A stretch of 64,000 nucleotides of DNA from Rossellomorea vietnamensis (GTDB lineage Bacteria; Bacillota; Bacilli; Bacillales; Bacillaceae_B). The stretch covers positions 46,144 through 110,143 of the forward strand of contig NZ_VTEH01000016.1 in assembly GCF_008180615.1 (NCBI RefSeq), read 5' to 3'. The notes beneath the pieces are model-generated. The model made no database searches, was not told the origin of the DNA, and was given only the letters and a program-made list of their open reading frames with translations. Position 1 is the stretch's first letter; each line of letters starts with the position of its first letter. Shown here piece by piece: positions 24,401 to 32,421 of this stretch. A program made the position numbers and the translations under genes.

Positions 24401-25018
24401 TTGAATCCAAAGTGGCTGGAATGGGCTCAGAGAATTCAATCGCTGTCGCAGGCCGGCTTGGCATTCTCGAAAAATGCCTATGATCTGGAGCGGTATGAAG
24501 AATTGAGGAGCCTCAGTATAGAAATTATGTCAGAGTATACAAATGTTGAAAAAGAAAAGATCAAAGACTTGTTTTTACATGAAAAGGGCTATCAGACTCC
24601 CAAGGCAGATGTAAGGGGAGCGGTGTTTGAGGATAATAAAATCCTTCTCGTTAAAGAAAAAATTAATAACAAGTGGTCCTTGCCGGGAGGGTTTTGCGAT
24701 GTAGGATTGTCTCCCGCAGAAAATGTCATCAAGGAAATCAAGGAGGAGTCGGGTTACGAGGTTACATATAAGAAACTGCTTGCTCTGCTGGATTACCATA
24801 AGCACCCTCATCCGCCTCAGCCTTTCCACTATTATAAAATTTTCATTCAATGCGACATCATCGGGGGCAACCCGGTAAGCGGCCTCGAAACGAGTGATGT
24901 CGGATTTTTTGAAGAAAATCACCTGCCTGAATTATCACAAGGGCGCAACACAGAATCCCAGATCCGCCTTCTATTTGAATTCCTGAGAAATCCGGAAAAG
25001 GAAACGGTGTGCGACTAA
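24401..25018 (+). CDS. Nudix hydrolase with N-terminal Nudix_N-type domain
   Basis: A 205-residue protein. The first 65 residues form a helical domain beginning KWLEWAQRIQSLSQAGLAF, typical of the Nudix_N extension. The Nudix box is GGFCDVGLSPAENVIKEIKE followed by ESGYE (97-120), with the R-E-U-x-E-E core present as K-E-I-K-E-E, so the usual Arg is Lys. It probably hydrolyses a nucleoside-diphosphate-linked substrate; this subfamily includes ADP-ribose and related pyrophosphatases. The start is TTG behind GGAAGGGGG. Confidence 0.83.
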   Translation: MNPKWLEWAQRIQSLSQAGLAFSKNAYDLERYEELRSLSIEIMSEYTNVEKEKIKDLFLHEKGYQTPKADVRGAVFEDNKILLVKEKINNKWSLPGGFCDVGLSPAENVIKEIKEESGYEVTYKKLLALLDYHKHPHPPQPFHYYKIFIQCDIIGGNPVSGLETSDVGFFEENHLPELSQGRNTESQIRLLFEFLRNPEKETVCD

Positions 25019-25039
25019 TAAAGGGTGTTCGACAAAAAC

Positions 25040-25062
25040 CGGGGCGTGACTGTCACGCTCCG
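25040..25062. promoter_or_regulatory. Leader hairpin, first copy
   Basis: CGGGGCGTGACTGTCACGCTCCG is self-complementary over ten base pairs each side of a single central T. It lies 21 bases before the DinB-like ATG. A near copy (GGGGCGTGACTGTCAC core) precedes the next gene at 25882. It could be a protein operator or an RNA hairpin in the leader. Confidence 0.6.
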
Positions 25063-25083
25063 AATACAAAGGAGAAGAAAACG

Positions 25084-25545
25084 ATGTTGGATATGTTTCG
25101 ATACAATTGGCAGGTAAGGCAGGACTGGTTTGAGTGGTGCAGAGAACTGCCGCAAGAGGAGCTGGCGAAAGAGCGGACCGGCGGAATGGGCAGCATTCTC
25201 GCTACACTCTTTCACGTTGCAAATGGTGAACAGATTTGGGTTAACTCGATGCAGGGAACACCGGTCATTATCAAAGAAGGGGTAACCTCACTGGAGGAAG
25301 CTATTGAGTTTACAGAATCGACCAAGCCAATAACAGAGCAGTTCCTTCAATCTTGGGACGATGAACTTGCCATGAAGACACTGACCAAGAAGCGCAGAGA
25401 TGGCAGCGAGATTAACTTCACCTATGAAAAAATCATCAAGCATCTGATTGCACATGAGATTCATCATATCGGCCAGCTATCGATATGGTCCCGGGAACTC
25501 GGCCGCAAACCGGTATCGAGCGACTTGATCTTCAGGGACTATTAG
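25084..25545 (+). CDS. DinB-family protein (YjoA-like)
   Basis: A 153-residue four-helix-bundle protein of the DinB/YfiT fold. Metal-ligand His residues are visible at ATLFHVANGE (about 43) and in LIAHEIHHIGQLS (about 127 and 131), giving the usual three-His site. It is similar in outline to B. subtilis YjoA. Activity is unproven; members are thiol-dependent S-transferases or metalloenzymes. ATG 25084 follows AAAGGAG. Confidence 0.82.
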   Translation: MLDMFRYNWQVRQDWFEWCRELPQEELAKERTGGMGSILATLFHVANGEQIWVNSMQGTPVIIKEGVTSLEEAIEFTESTKPITEQFLQSWDDELAMKTLTKKRRDGSEINFTYEKIIKHLIAHEIHHIGQLSIWSRELGRKPVSSDLIFRDY

Positions 25546-25604
25546 TCTCTTAAAGGGAAGTTGTACCGGTAAGAGGGCAGATAGACATTTGGCCTTGGAG
25601 TAAA

Positions 25605-25802
25605 TAAATAGAGGGAATAATTCCCCTTATTAGATAAGTAGCAGGGAAAAACAGCATAAATAGAGGGAAAATGTCCCCTTATTTGACTAAAAATACTAGT
25701 AAGAGGTTCTTTTTTTTGAATAAGGGGAAAAACTCCCTCTATTCACTAACAAAATGAGTTGAAATCTGCAAATAAGGGGAAAAACTCCCCTTATTTTTCC
25801 CG
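25605..25802. repeat. Four AT-rich palindromes with 52-bp spacing within pairs
   Basis: Palindromes of the type AATAGAGGGAA...TTCCCCTTATT start near 25606 and 25658 (GAGGGAA at 25611 and 25663, 52 bp apart). Opposite-orientation copies AATAAGGGGAAAAACTCCC start near 25719 and 25771 (AAGGGG at 25722 and 25774, again 52 bp). Each can form a hairpin. The stretch 25546-25925 holds no gene. The 52-bp period matches the longer arrays elsewhere in the window. Confidence 0.8.
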
Positions 25803-25881
25803 CTAGTTCCTCAATCAAGAACATGACTCTTAATTTCGCCTGTTTCTAAAGTGTGCCGCACAAAGATCAATCGACATATCT

Positions 25882-25904
25882 CGGGGCGTGACTGTCACCA
25901 CCCG
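25882..25904. promoter_or_regulatory. Leader hairpin, second copy
   Basis: CGGGGCGTGACTGTCACCACCCG shares its first 17 bases with the copy at 25040-25062 and remains self-complementary apart from two mismatches. It precedes the ribosome site of the alpha/beta hydrolase by a similar distance (start codon 21 bases later). Confidence 0.6.
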
Positions 25905-25925
25905 AAACGAAAGGAGAACACAAAC

Positions 25926-26765
25926 GTGAAGCGTTACTTTATTGAAAACGGCACGATGCCCATACATATTACAGAATGGGGCAGCGAGAACGATTCGGTT
26001 ATTTTCTGCCTGCATGGCCTTGGAAGCACGAGTCTCAGTTTCATAGATGCAGCCGAGGAACTGAAGGATGGATACCGGATCATTTCCGTGGATGCACCCG
26101 GTCACGGCAAGACACCGCCTTTTGCCTATCGGGAAGATTACGAGATGCCGAGGATGGCTGAGTGGATCAATGATATTATCAATCTGCTTAATATCGAGCA
26201 ATTCTATTTTCTATCCCATTCCTGGGGAAGCTTCGTCCATCTTTTTTACCTGAGAAACTACAGCCATAGAGTCAAAGGATCGATTCTCATAGACGGAGGC
26301 TACCAGAGTAAGAGGCATTCGGGCAAATCAGCCCAAGAAGAAATGGACTATTATAGAGAAGATTTCGAACAGACGTGGGCCAATTGGGAGGAATTCCGGG
26401 ACCTTGTTAAGAGTGAAACACAGACGTGGACACCCCACAAGGAGCTGGCAGCCGAGGACCTTTCATTGAAAAAGGACAACCGCTATTACTGGCATGCGCG
26501 GGGAACGACTGGAGCGAATATCATCAGAGCGATGCACAAAGATGATGTGGAAGACATTTTTGACAGCATGCCGCCGGGTATCCTCCTCCTAAGGGCAACT
26601 CTTCCGGAAATGATGGAAGAGGACCGCAAATTAAAGGCAGAGCGATTTCAGGACAAAACAGGCGCTGAGGTAATCTCGGTTTCCGGAGCCAGCCACCTTC
26701 TTCATTGGGATAAGCCGGAAGTTGTGATAGAAGAAGTGAAAAAACGGTGGCCGACAGAAAAATAA
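25926..26765 (+). CDS. Alpha/beta hydrolase
   Basis: A 279-residue hydrolase. H-G-L-G-S (30-34) forms the oxyanion region, Ser99 in LSHSWGS is the nucleophile, and G-A-S-H-L-L-H-W near 262 supplies His. I chose GTG 25926, which follows AAAGGAGAACACAAAC; the frame is open further upstream but only through the leader hairpin. No cap-domain signature points to a specific substrate. The leader is shared with the DinB-like gene. Confidence 0.85.
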   Translation: MKRYFIENGTMPIHITEWGSENDSVIFCLHGLGSTSLSFIDAAEELKDGYRIISVDAPGHGKTPPFAYREDYEMPRMAEWINDIINLLNIEQFYFLSHSWGSFVHLFYLRNYSHRVKGSILIDGGYQSKRHSGKSAQEEMDYYREDFEQTWANWEEFRDLVKSETQTWTPHKELAAEDLSLKKDNRYYWHARGTTGANIIRAMHKDDVEDIFDSMPPGILLLRATLPEMMEEDRKLKAERFQDKTGAEVISVSGASHLLHWDKPEVVIEEVKKRWPTEK

Positions 26766-26888
26766 AGATCGTCGTTCACTGCTGGACGCTGAAAATAAGC
26801 GAATGCACTTCCCTCAAATCAATAGTTTTACTGAAACTTAAAGACATCCTGCCTCGTCTACACATTAGAAACAGAGGGGGGAACAAGA

Positions 26889-27935
26889 ATGAAGCGATTC
26901 GCACTTATATTGATATTTTCTATGATTTATTTGCTGGCAGGCTGCTCTGCGGAAGAGGCAAATGGCGCAAAGAAAGAGGACGGTTCCCAGCAGTCGACGG
27001 AAGCAGCCAAGATGAAGAGCGCCGATATGGGTGCTCAGAAAGCAGCTCCCGTCGAGTTCTCGGAAAATGGCCAGACCTTCCGTATTCTTTCTCTTTATGA
27101 TGAAGTTCTCGAGTACACGGAGACTGTCTTGGAGGATTCTTCCCTAGTGAAAAAAGAGGTCTACACGGATAAGGTCGTTATACCGCTCCAACAAAAACTT
27201 TCAGAAGTAGATGCCAATCTTTACACGGATTATTATACGTTTTTATCACCCAACACTAACATAGAAAAGCTGCAGGCATCCGCTGCCGAAATGAAGGAGC
27301 AGCAAGAAAAAATCAATGAATTGGTTAAGGAAGCGGCAGGGGCTGCAACGGAACTTTTGTCAGGAACAGATAAAACAATCATTGTAATGCCGGCAGATCC
27401 GACGAATGTTTTTGTGGTGGAAAAGATGGAGGGGGTCACAGGCGGAGCCCTAAGTGAAAACCTGATCCTGCTTCAAATTGATCCTTCCTTCAATGAAGAT
27501 ATTCTTAAATACACCGTGGCTCAGACGTATTACTATGCAACGCAAATGGAGTACGGAACTCACTTCAGTGAGAATCTTTTACAAACATTTGTGGTGGATG
27601 GTAAGGGAGATGCCTTCGCCTCAATGGTCTATCCCGGCTTATCCCCAGCGTGGACGGAACCTTTATCAGACAGGATGAAAGATAAAGTGTTCGAAGAGTT
27701 AAAAGAGAGTGAAAATGAATTTACGGATGGGCTGTATACGGAATTTAACGGATTTGCCAAAAGAGGTATCCCGTTATGGACCAACTTCAAGCTCGGTCTT
27801 GAAATCACACAGAGTTACTTAAAGAATCATCAAGATATGTCCATCGAGGAATGGACACAGCTGCCGCCGGGAGACATCATTGCAGGCAGTGATTTTGCGG
27901 AGAAATATAAGGATCTGCAGAGCATTACAGATTAG
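26889..27935 (+). CDS. DUF2268-like lipoprotein lacking the HExxH zinc motif
   Basis: A 348-residue lipoprotein (L-A-G-C with Cys19). The domain matches the outline of Bacillus DUF2268 (YjaZ-like) putative zinc proteases: I-I-V-M-P-A-D-P-T-N, G-V-T-G-G-A-L-S-E-N, then a helix where HEYHH is expected. Here that helix reads AQTYYYAT (Gln212, Thr213, Tyr216), and the distal E-G-K-A-D becomes D-G-K-G-D (Asp237). All classic zinc ligands are changed, so it is probably a non-catalytic member. AGGGGGG precedes ATG 26889. Confidence 0.75.
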   Translation: MKRFALILIFSMIYLLAGCSAEEANGAKKEDGSQQSTEAAKMKSADMGAQKAAPVEFSENGQTFRILSLYDEVLEYTETVLEDSSLVKKEVYTDKVVIPLQQKLSEVDANLYTDYYTFLSPNTNIEKLQASAAEMKEQQEKINELVKEAAGAATELLSGTDKTIIVMPADPTNVFVVEKMEGVTGGALSENLILLQIDPSFNEDILKYTVAQTYYYATQMEYGTHFSENLLQTFVVDGKGDAFASMVYPGLSPAWTEPLSDRMKDKVFEELKESENEFTDGLYTEFNGFAKRGIPLWTNFKLGLEITQSYLKNHQDMSIEEWTQLPPGDIIAGSDFAEKYKDLQSITD

Positions 27936-27960
27936 TGTTTCAGGAGTTGGAGGTGGCAGC

Positions 27961-28089
27961 ATGATCTTTATCATAATTATCCTAATCATATTCCTATATG
28001 ACTTTACGAAAATGGTAAAACAGAATGATACGCTCATTGAGCAGAATAAGGAAATCATCTCTCGATTGGATGATATCAAGAACAAGTAA
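27961..28089 (+). CDS. Small single-pass membrane protein (42 aa)
   Basis: ATG 27961 lies after GGAGTTGGAGGTGG. The product is an N-terminal helix (FIIIILIIFLYDF) and a polar coiled-coil-like tail (NDTLIEQNKEIISRLDDI). Similar membrane/coiled-coil microproteins are common in Bacillus; function unknown. It follows the DUF2268 lipoprotein by 25 bases and may share its transcript. Confidence 0.6.
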   Translation: MIFIIIILIIFLYDFTKMVKQNDTLIEQNKEIISRLDDIKNK

Positions 28090-28139
28090 CCGTTCTTAAA
28101 CAACCGTTTGATTAAAGAAATTGAGAGGGGGGTTCTTTA

Positions 28140-28643
28140 ATGTCGATTCAATCAGAAAGGCTGATATTCCGTCCCTATACAGATAAGGATTTCGATTTTC
28201 TGGTCACGTTATTGTCTGACCCTGAAATGATGAGGTTCATCGGGAACGGAAGTACAAGGGACGACCAGGGGAGCAAGGAATTTCTCGCCTGGATTTATCG
28301 TACATATGAAGCAGGAGAGAGTCTGGGCTTACAGGTTTTAGTACGGAAAGAAGACGGAGTGCCAATTGGTCAAGCCGGGCTGGTTCCGCAGAAGATTGAA
28401 GGAGAGAACGAGCTTGAAATCGGCTACTGGATCGCCAGGAAGTACTGGGGAAATGGCTATGCCACAGAAGCCGCAGCGGCTCTTCTCGAACACGGCCGCA
28501 GCACCCTTGGAATTCAGCGCTTCATCTCACTGATTCAGCCTGACAATACAGCTTCTGCGCAAGTTGCGCAGAAAATCGGCATGCTTGTGGAAAAAGAGAT
28601 TGTGCTTGGTGGAAAAGATGTGAATGTTTTCTCAACAACTTGA
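28140..28643 (+). CDS. GNAT acetyltransferase, RimJ/RimL type
   Basis: A 167-residue GNAT of the RimJ/RimL class: SERLIFRPYTDKDFDFL at the start, E-I-G-Y-W-I-A-R-K-Y-W-G-N-G-Y-A-T-E-A as the acetyl-CoA-binding motif A (about 98-116), and N-T-A-S-A-Q-V-A-Q-K-I-G-M. Such enzymes acetylate protein N-termini or small amines; the substrate is not readable. GAGGGGGG precedes the ATG. Confidence 0.88.
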   Translation: MSIQSERLIFRPYTDKDFDFLVTLLSDPEMMRFIGNGSTRDDQGSKEFLAWIYRTYEAGESLGLQVLVRKEDGVPIGQAGLVPQKIEGENELEIGYWIARKYWGNGYATEAAAALLEHGRSTLGIQRFISLIQPDNTASAQVAQKIGMLVEKEIVLGGKDVNVFSTT

Positions 28644-28703
28644 AACAGGAAGGCCGCCAATCATACTTAAAGGCTTTCGTTTTCGCATGCTTTATTGTTC
28701 GCA

Positions 28704-28732
28704 ACTGACCTATGGATTGGCATGGGTCAGTT
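28704..28732 (+). terminator. Probable terminator after the GNAT gene
   Basis: ACTGACC pairs with GGGTCAGT across a loop of about 13 bases, followed by TTTCTT. Confidence 0.6.
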
Positions 28733-28851
28733 TCTTATAAAGGCCTTTAAAGCTAATACCAGTTCTATAACCAGTTCCTCAGCCTAGTTATGCCATTTTG
28801 CGAACGTTCTGTTGAAAGAAAGCAAGCCCGAACACTAAAAGGGGGGAGAAT

Positions 28852-28968
28852 ATGGGTTGGTTAATCATTGTTGCTGTTGCATATCTTCCAATTATCGTGA
28901 GTATTCGCAGACGATTAGATAATTTAGAAAAAGAAGTGAAACGGTTAAAAGGAGAAAAAGATTACTGA
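28852..28968 (+). CDS. Small membrane/coiled-coil microprotein (38 aa)
   Basis: ATG 28852 lies six bases after GGGGGGAG. The product is a short helix (GWLIIVAVAYLPIIV) and a charged tail (RRRLDNLEKEVKRLKGEKDY). Architecture matches the 42-residue protein at 27961. It has a clear ribosome site and clean stop. Confidence 0.6.
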   Translation: MGWLIIVAVAYLPIIVSIRRRLDNLEKEVKRLKGEKDY

Positions 28969-29040
28969 ACATTGCAGTTCCTGAAAGTTCAACAATTGAG
29001 CAGGGTAACACCGGAATGAGACTTGAAGGAGGAGGTACTT

Positions 29041-29616
29041 GTGGAATTAATTTTTATAAGACACGGACAAGGTGAACACACCTTGAATTCACCAGACAGT
29101 TTACAAATTCAAGACCCTGCCTTAACTAAAGAGGGGGTATTTCAAGCCCAATCGCTTCAATCTCAAATCAATTTGAATGAAAGAGATATAGTAGTTATAA
29201 GTCCTGTCAGAAGAACTTTAGAGACAGCAAGTATTTTAACTAAAGACATAAATTGCAGAAGAATTGTAAGCCCTCTAGTATCGCCAAGAATGTTTCCACA
29301 AAATCCAGAGTGGAAAACCCTTCCTTGCGATAGGATGCTAAATCCGAAATTGATAAGAGAGCAATTTCCACGCTTTACTATCCAAGAAGGACTTTCAGAA
29401 GAGCTTTGGACTTCTGGAATAAATACAATGCCTGAACAAGAATTTAATCTATTAGCAGAAACTTTCCTTAAGTGGTGCAAAAGCCAAGGTGTTGAACATA
29501 TTTATGTGGTTTCGCACGATGGAACAATTAATTCGTACAGGCAAATCATGAGGGGAGAAAAACTGACCAGAAAAGATTTCCTGAAGGATGCTGGATGGAT
29601 TAAACAAACTTGTTAG
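29041..29616 (+). CDS. Histidine phosphatase family protein
   Basis: A 191-residue protein with the R-H-G motif at the extreme N-terminus (ELIFIRHGQGEH; catalytic His8) and a second R-R-T-L-E-T-A segment (near 60). The C-terminal Y-V-V-S-H-D-G-T-I supplies the second catalytic His. These enzymes remove phosphate through a phospho-His intermediate; the substrate is unknown. GTG 29041 follows GGAGGAGG and is preferred over an in-frame TTG at 29023 inside that leader. Confidence 0.85.
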   Translation: MELIFIRHGQGEHTLNSPDSLQIQDPALTKEGVFQAQSLQSQINLNERDIVVISPVRRTLETASILTKDINCRRIVSPLVSPRMFPQNPEWKTLPCDRMLNPKLIREQFPRFTIQEGLSEELWTSGINTMPEQEFNLLAETFLKWCKSQGVEHIYVVSHDGTINSYRQIMRGEKLTRKDFLKDAGWIKQTC

Positions 29617-29699
29617 TTTCAGCTAAAGGAGACGTTTGCTCAATAAAGGTTAATTGAAAAAGGAATCTTATTTACTTAAAAAAATGGAGGTTTTAAAAT

Positions 29700-29885
29700 T
29701 TGAGGTTATCCCTTTTAGGCATTTCTGTATCCTTATTTGGAATAGCGCTGATTCTAACATCTAGTGGTGGTGCCGCAGGATTTGGACTTCTTGTTTCATT
29801 TGCCGGTTTATTGGTGTCTCTTGTGTCTTGTCTCATGCAACTTGGTAAAAGTACAGTTGACAATATATCTAAAGAGATAAAGTAA
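29700..29885 (+). CDS. Small two-helix membrane protein (61 aa)
   Basis: TTG start nine bases after GGAGG. The product has two glycine/serine-rich helices (LLGISVSLFGIALILTSSGG and FGLLVSFAGLLVSLVSCL) and a polar tail. Similar small hydrophobic proteins are common in Bacillus; no function known. Confidence 0.5.
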   Translation: MRLSLLGISVSLFGIALILTSSGGAAGFGLLVSFAGLLVSLVSCLMQLGKSTVDNISKEIK

Positions 29886-29966
29886 GAAGACACCTCTTTG
29901 TTCAAGAAACAGGGGTTTGGGTTTAAGTGGAAGATCGGTCAAAACCGCCCCGAATCTTAGAGAAGG

Positions 29967-29996
29967 AAAAAGACTCGTCAGCTGACGAGTCTTTTT
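29967..29996. terminator. Bidirectional terminator
   Basis: A perfect 30-base palindrome: AAAAAGACTCGTCAG followed by its reverse complement. It has T runs on both strands and serves the 61-residue gene and the convergent DUF4030 gene. Confidence 0.92.
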
Positions 29997-30012
29997 AGCT
30001 TCATTCCATTAC

Positions 30013-31044
30013 TCAATAATTCGTTTCCAATAATATTTCCCTATCCTTACTGTAAATAACAATTTTATAAGGGTCATCCTTAACAGCTTCCTTCGCATCC
30101 TCTGATTGAATGAACTCATTAACCGTTTCCTCGGTTCTTTCAGCCAGCTCTTTTGCATCGCTGTCAGAAGCGGGTACTTGGAGAGTGACGAAGACTGTCA
30201 TTGGTGATGGGTGGTTGGAGTATCCAATTCCCTTCACTTTGTATTCTTTTCTCGCCATCATGCCTTCGCTGATAGTTGAGATGATGGGCTGCCATCTGCC
30301 TTCCTGTTCCCGTTTTTTTATGTCGATCTTATGGAAGTTGACGGGAACTTCGCCGAGCTGCTGTTCATTGGCGATTTCTTGGATGATTTGTTCAATTTCT
30401 GCTGTTCGAGTTTCAGTCTTTGAGATCTCAATCTCCGCCGTCAGCCTTTTTCCTTTAAAGGATGTGTAGGAAGATAGAATAGTATCCTCATATTCCTTCA
30501 GTTTTTCTCCCATAGCTTGCATGAGCCTGTCAGACTTCCTGGCAAACTCTGAATCGCTTTCAGTATCGATTTCATGTCCTCTGTTTAATGGCATTGAAAT
30601 CTTTACCTTGAAGGCATCATACCCTCTAGAAGCAAGGATCTCTTCGACCTGTTCTTTAATGTCGTCCTTTACACTTTCGTAGTATTCTTGGGAACCGATA
30701 ACAGTCACGTAAAATTCTTTCTTAGGCGAGTAACTCATACCGATTCCGTCCACGTCATACTCCTCACTCAGCTTTTCGCTGACCACTTCATGAATCGGCT
30801 TGGATTCGAAAACCTGGTTCAAAAACGGAAGCTTTGAAGCGAACTCGGCCATTGTTGGTGAAACAAAGGCTGAAGCGATAAATAGGCAGAAGAGAACAGC
30901 TGCCGCTCCGGTGGTAAGTCCAGCTTTTTTTGCGGTGCTCCACCTTTTCCTGCGTCCTCGGTGGATGGCCGAACTGATAGCGGCATCGAGCTTTTTCTCG
31001 GGAATCTTAATTTGATTTACTTCCTTTTTGAAAGAGTCACTCAT
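30013..31044 (-). CDS. DUF4030-type membrane protein, probable anti-sigma partner
   Basis: A 343-residue protein: a basic cytosolic N-terminus of about 35 residues (RGRRKRWSTAKK), one membrane helix (about 40-60) and a large outside domain with repeated S-x-E/D-Y and long charged helices, matching DUF4030 of Bacillus. The ATG at 31044 overlaps the stop of the upstream ECF sigma gene by one base, so they are coupled. GAGAGGAGTG is the ribosome site. By position and topology it should hold the sigma factor at the membrane; this is inference. Confidence 0.75.
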   Translation of the reverse strand: MSDSFKKEVNQIKIPEKKLDAAISSAIHRGRRKRWSTAKKAGLTTGAAAVLFCLFIASAFVSPTMAEFASKLPFLNQVFESKPIHEVVSEKLSEEYDVDGIGMSYSPKKEFYVTVIGSQEYYESVKDDIKEQVEEILASRGYDAFKVKISMPLNRGHEIDTESDSEFARKSDRLMQAMGEKLKEYEDTILSSYTSFKGKRLTAEIEISKTETRTAEIEQIIQEIANEQQLGEVPVNFHKIDIKKREQEGRWQPIISTISEGMMARKEYKVKGIGYSNHPSPMTVFVTLQVPASDSDAKELAERTEETVNEFIQSEDAKEAVKDDPYKIVIYSKDREILLETNY

Positions 31045-31559
31045 CACAAACACTCCTCTCTAAGGTCAACCCTCAGTTTATTGATTGCTCTATGCAGGTT
31101 GGTTTTCACGGTCCCTTCAGGACAATCCAGCATGTGCGCAATTTCTTTGATCTGCAGGCCTTTATAATAGCGAAGGATGATGACCGTTTTATATTTTTCC
31201 TCCAGGCGGTCCAAGGCATCTACCAAATCAAGGCTTTCTGCGATAGGCACCTTTTCATTGGTTTCATAACGTTCAATTTCCTCAAACGGGATGATGTTTT
31301 TATTTTTCTTGATGTAATCTAGTGCGGTATTGATGAGGATCTTGGTTAACCAGGTGGTGAAATAATCAGGTTCCTTTAATTTTTTTATCGAGATATAAGC
31401 TTTATAAATCGTTTCATGAACAATATCGATGGCATCATTTTCGTTTTTTACATAGAGATAAGCCATTCGGTAGAGCTTGTTCTTTTCTTCTTCTACAAGT
31501 TCCTGGAACGCTTTATCATTGCCTCTTTTGGCCTTTTTGACTTTTGAAAGCTGCGGCAT
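31044..31559 (-). CDS. ECF-type RNA polymerase sigma factor (SigV-like)
   Basis: A 171-residue ECF sigma factor. Region 2 has YRMAYLYVKNENDAIDIVHE then T-I-Y-K-A-Y and Y-F-T-T-W-L-T-K-I-L-I-N; region 4 has G-L-Q-I-K-E-I-A-H-M-L-D-C-P-E-G-T-V-K-T. I trimmed the start to ATG 31559 behind GGGGGAG because the upstream 59 codons have no sigma character and include the promoter. An ECF-type promoter 30 bases upstream suggests autoregulation. Outline resembles SigV-type factors. Confidence 0.88.
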   Translation of the reverse strand: MPQLSKVKKAKRGNDKAFQELVEEEKNKLYRMAYLYVKNENDAIDIVHETIYKAYISIKKLKEPDYFTTWLTKILINTALDYIKKNKNIIPFEEIERYETNEKVPIAESLDLVDALDRLEEKYKTVIILRYYKGLQIKEIAHMLDCPEGTVKTNLHRAINKLRVDLREECL

Positions 31560-31588
31560 TTCAGGGCTCCCCCTTTCTTTACAACCGT

Positions 31589-31617
31589 TAGACATCGATT
31601 CTATGTAAAACGTTTCA
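31589..31617 (-). promoter_or_regulatory. ECF-type promoter of the sigma operon
   Basis: On the minus strand TGAAAC, 17 bases, TGTCTA. The Bacillus ECF consensus is TGAAAC with CGTCTA-type -10 at 16-17 bp. The -10 ends 30 bases before the sigma start codon, which fits positive autoregulation. Confidence 0.68.
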
Positions 31618-31797
31618 AAGAATTTTTTTAAGTAAAAAAGGCAAAACGGGTTAAAAGCTCGAATAGTAGTTTTATCTCTTATTTTACATGGAGAAGTGTC
31701 TTTTGGGCGGATTCTATCGTTATGGTTATTTTTCAAAATTTGGAGTCAGGATCGGTCTTTTTAGCATAGTAATTACAGAGAAAAAGGAGCAGCAAAT

Positions 31798-32337
31798 ATG
31801 AACACGAATACCTTACCTAAAATAAACCTTAGAGAATTAACAAAAGAAGACGCGGAGGACCGCTACCAGTGGTGTCTTGACGTGGATGTCATCCGTCATT
31901 TGAACATGCCCAACAAGTATCCGCCGTTTACCAGGGAGGAAACCCGGCAGTGGATCGATATGTGCATCAGCCGCAGCAACGGCTATGAACAAATGGCGAT
32001 TGAGACCGGGGACGGGGTTCATATTGGGTGGATTGATTTAAAAAACATCGATAAGCTCAATAAGCATGGAGAACTGGGAATTGCGATCGGTGATAAAAAC
32101 TATTGGGGAAAAGGATATGGACTGGCTGCGATGAGAGCCATGCTAGAGTATGGTTTCACCAGGCTGGGGCTCAACAAAATCTGGCTGCGTGTGGAAGTCG
32201 ATAATGAAAAGGCCATAAAGTCCTACAGGAGAATGGGCTTTGTGGAGGAAGGCATCCTTAGGGAGGACCGCCTTAGGAGTGATGGGTATGTGGACAGGCT
32301 CAGGTTGAGTATCCTGAAGTCGGAGTTCCAAGCATAA
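31798..32337 (+). CDS. GNAT acetyltransferase, RimJ/RimL type
   Basis: 179 residues. KINLRELTKEDAEDRYQWCL start, G-W-I-D-L-K-N-I-D, the acetyl-CoA motif N-Y-W-G-K-G-Y-G-L-A-A-M-R-A (about 100-113), and N-E-K-A-I-K-S-Y-R-R-M-G-F, the canonical GNAT ending. It is the first of three consecutive GNAT genes. AAAAGGAG precedes ATG. Substrate unknown. Confidence 0.9.
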   Translation: MNTNTLPKINLRELTKEDAEDRYQWCLDVDVIRHLNMPNKYPPFTREETRQWIDMCISRSNGYEQMAIETGDGVHIGWIDLKNIDKLNKHGELGIAIGDKNYWGKGYGLAAMRAMLEYGFTRLGLNKIWLRVEVDNEKAIKSYRRMGFVEEGILREDRLRSDGYVDRLRLSILKSEFQA

Positions 32338-32421
32338 CAGATTCTAATGCCTGGTCATTAGAATTCGGTCATTACCTCTCTTTCCGGTAACAGTTAGAAT
32401 AGTAGGAGAGGGGAGATTTCG

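Noticed and set aside
26747..27100. 117-codon frame overlapping the DUF2268 lipoprotein start
   Set aside because: Out of frame with the clear lipoprotein signal peptide and lacking a ribosome site.
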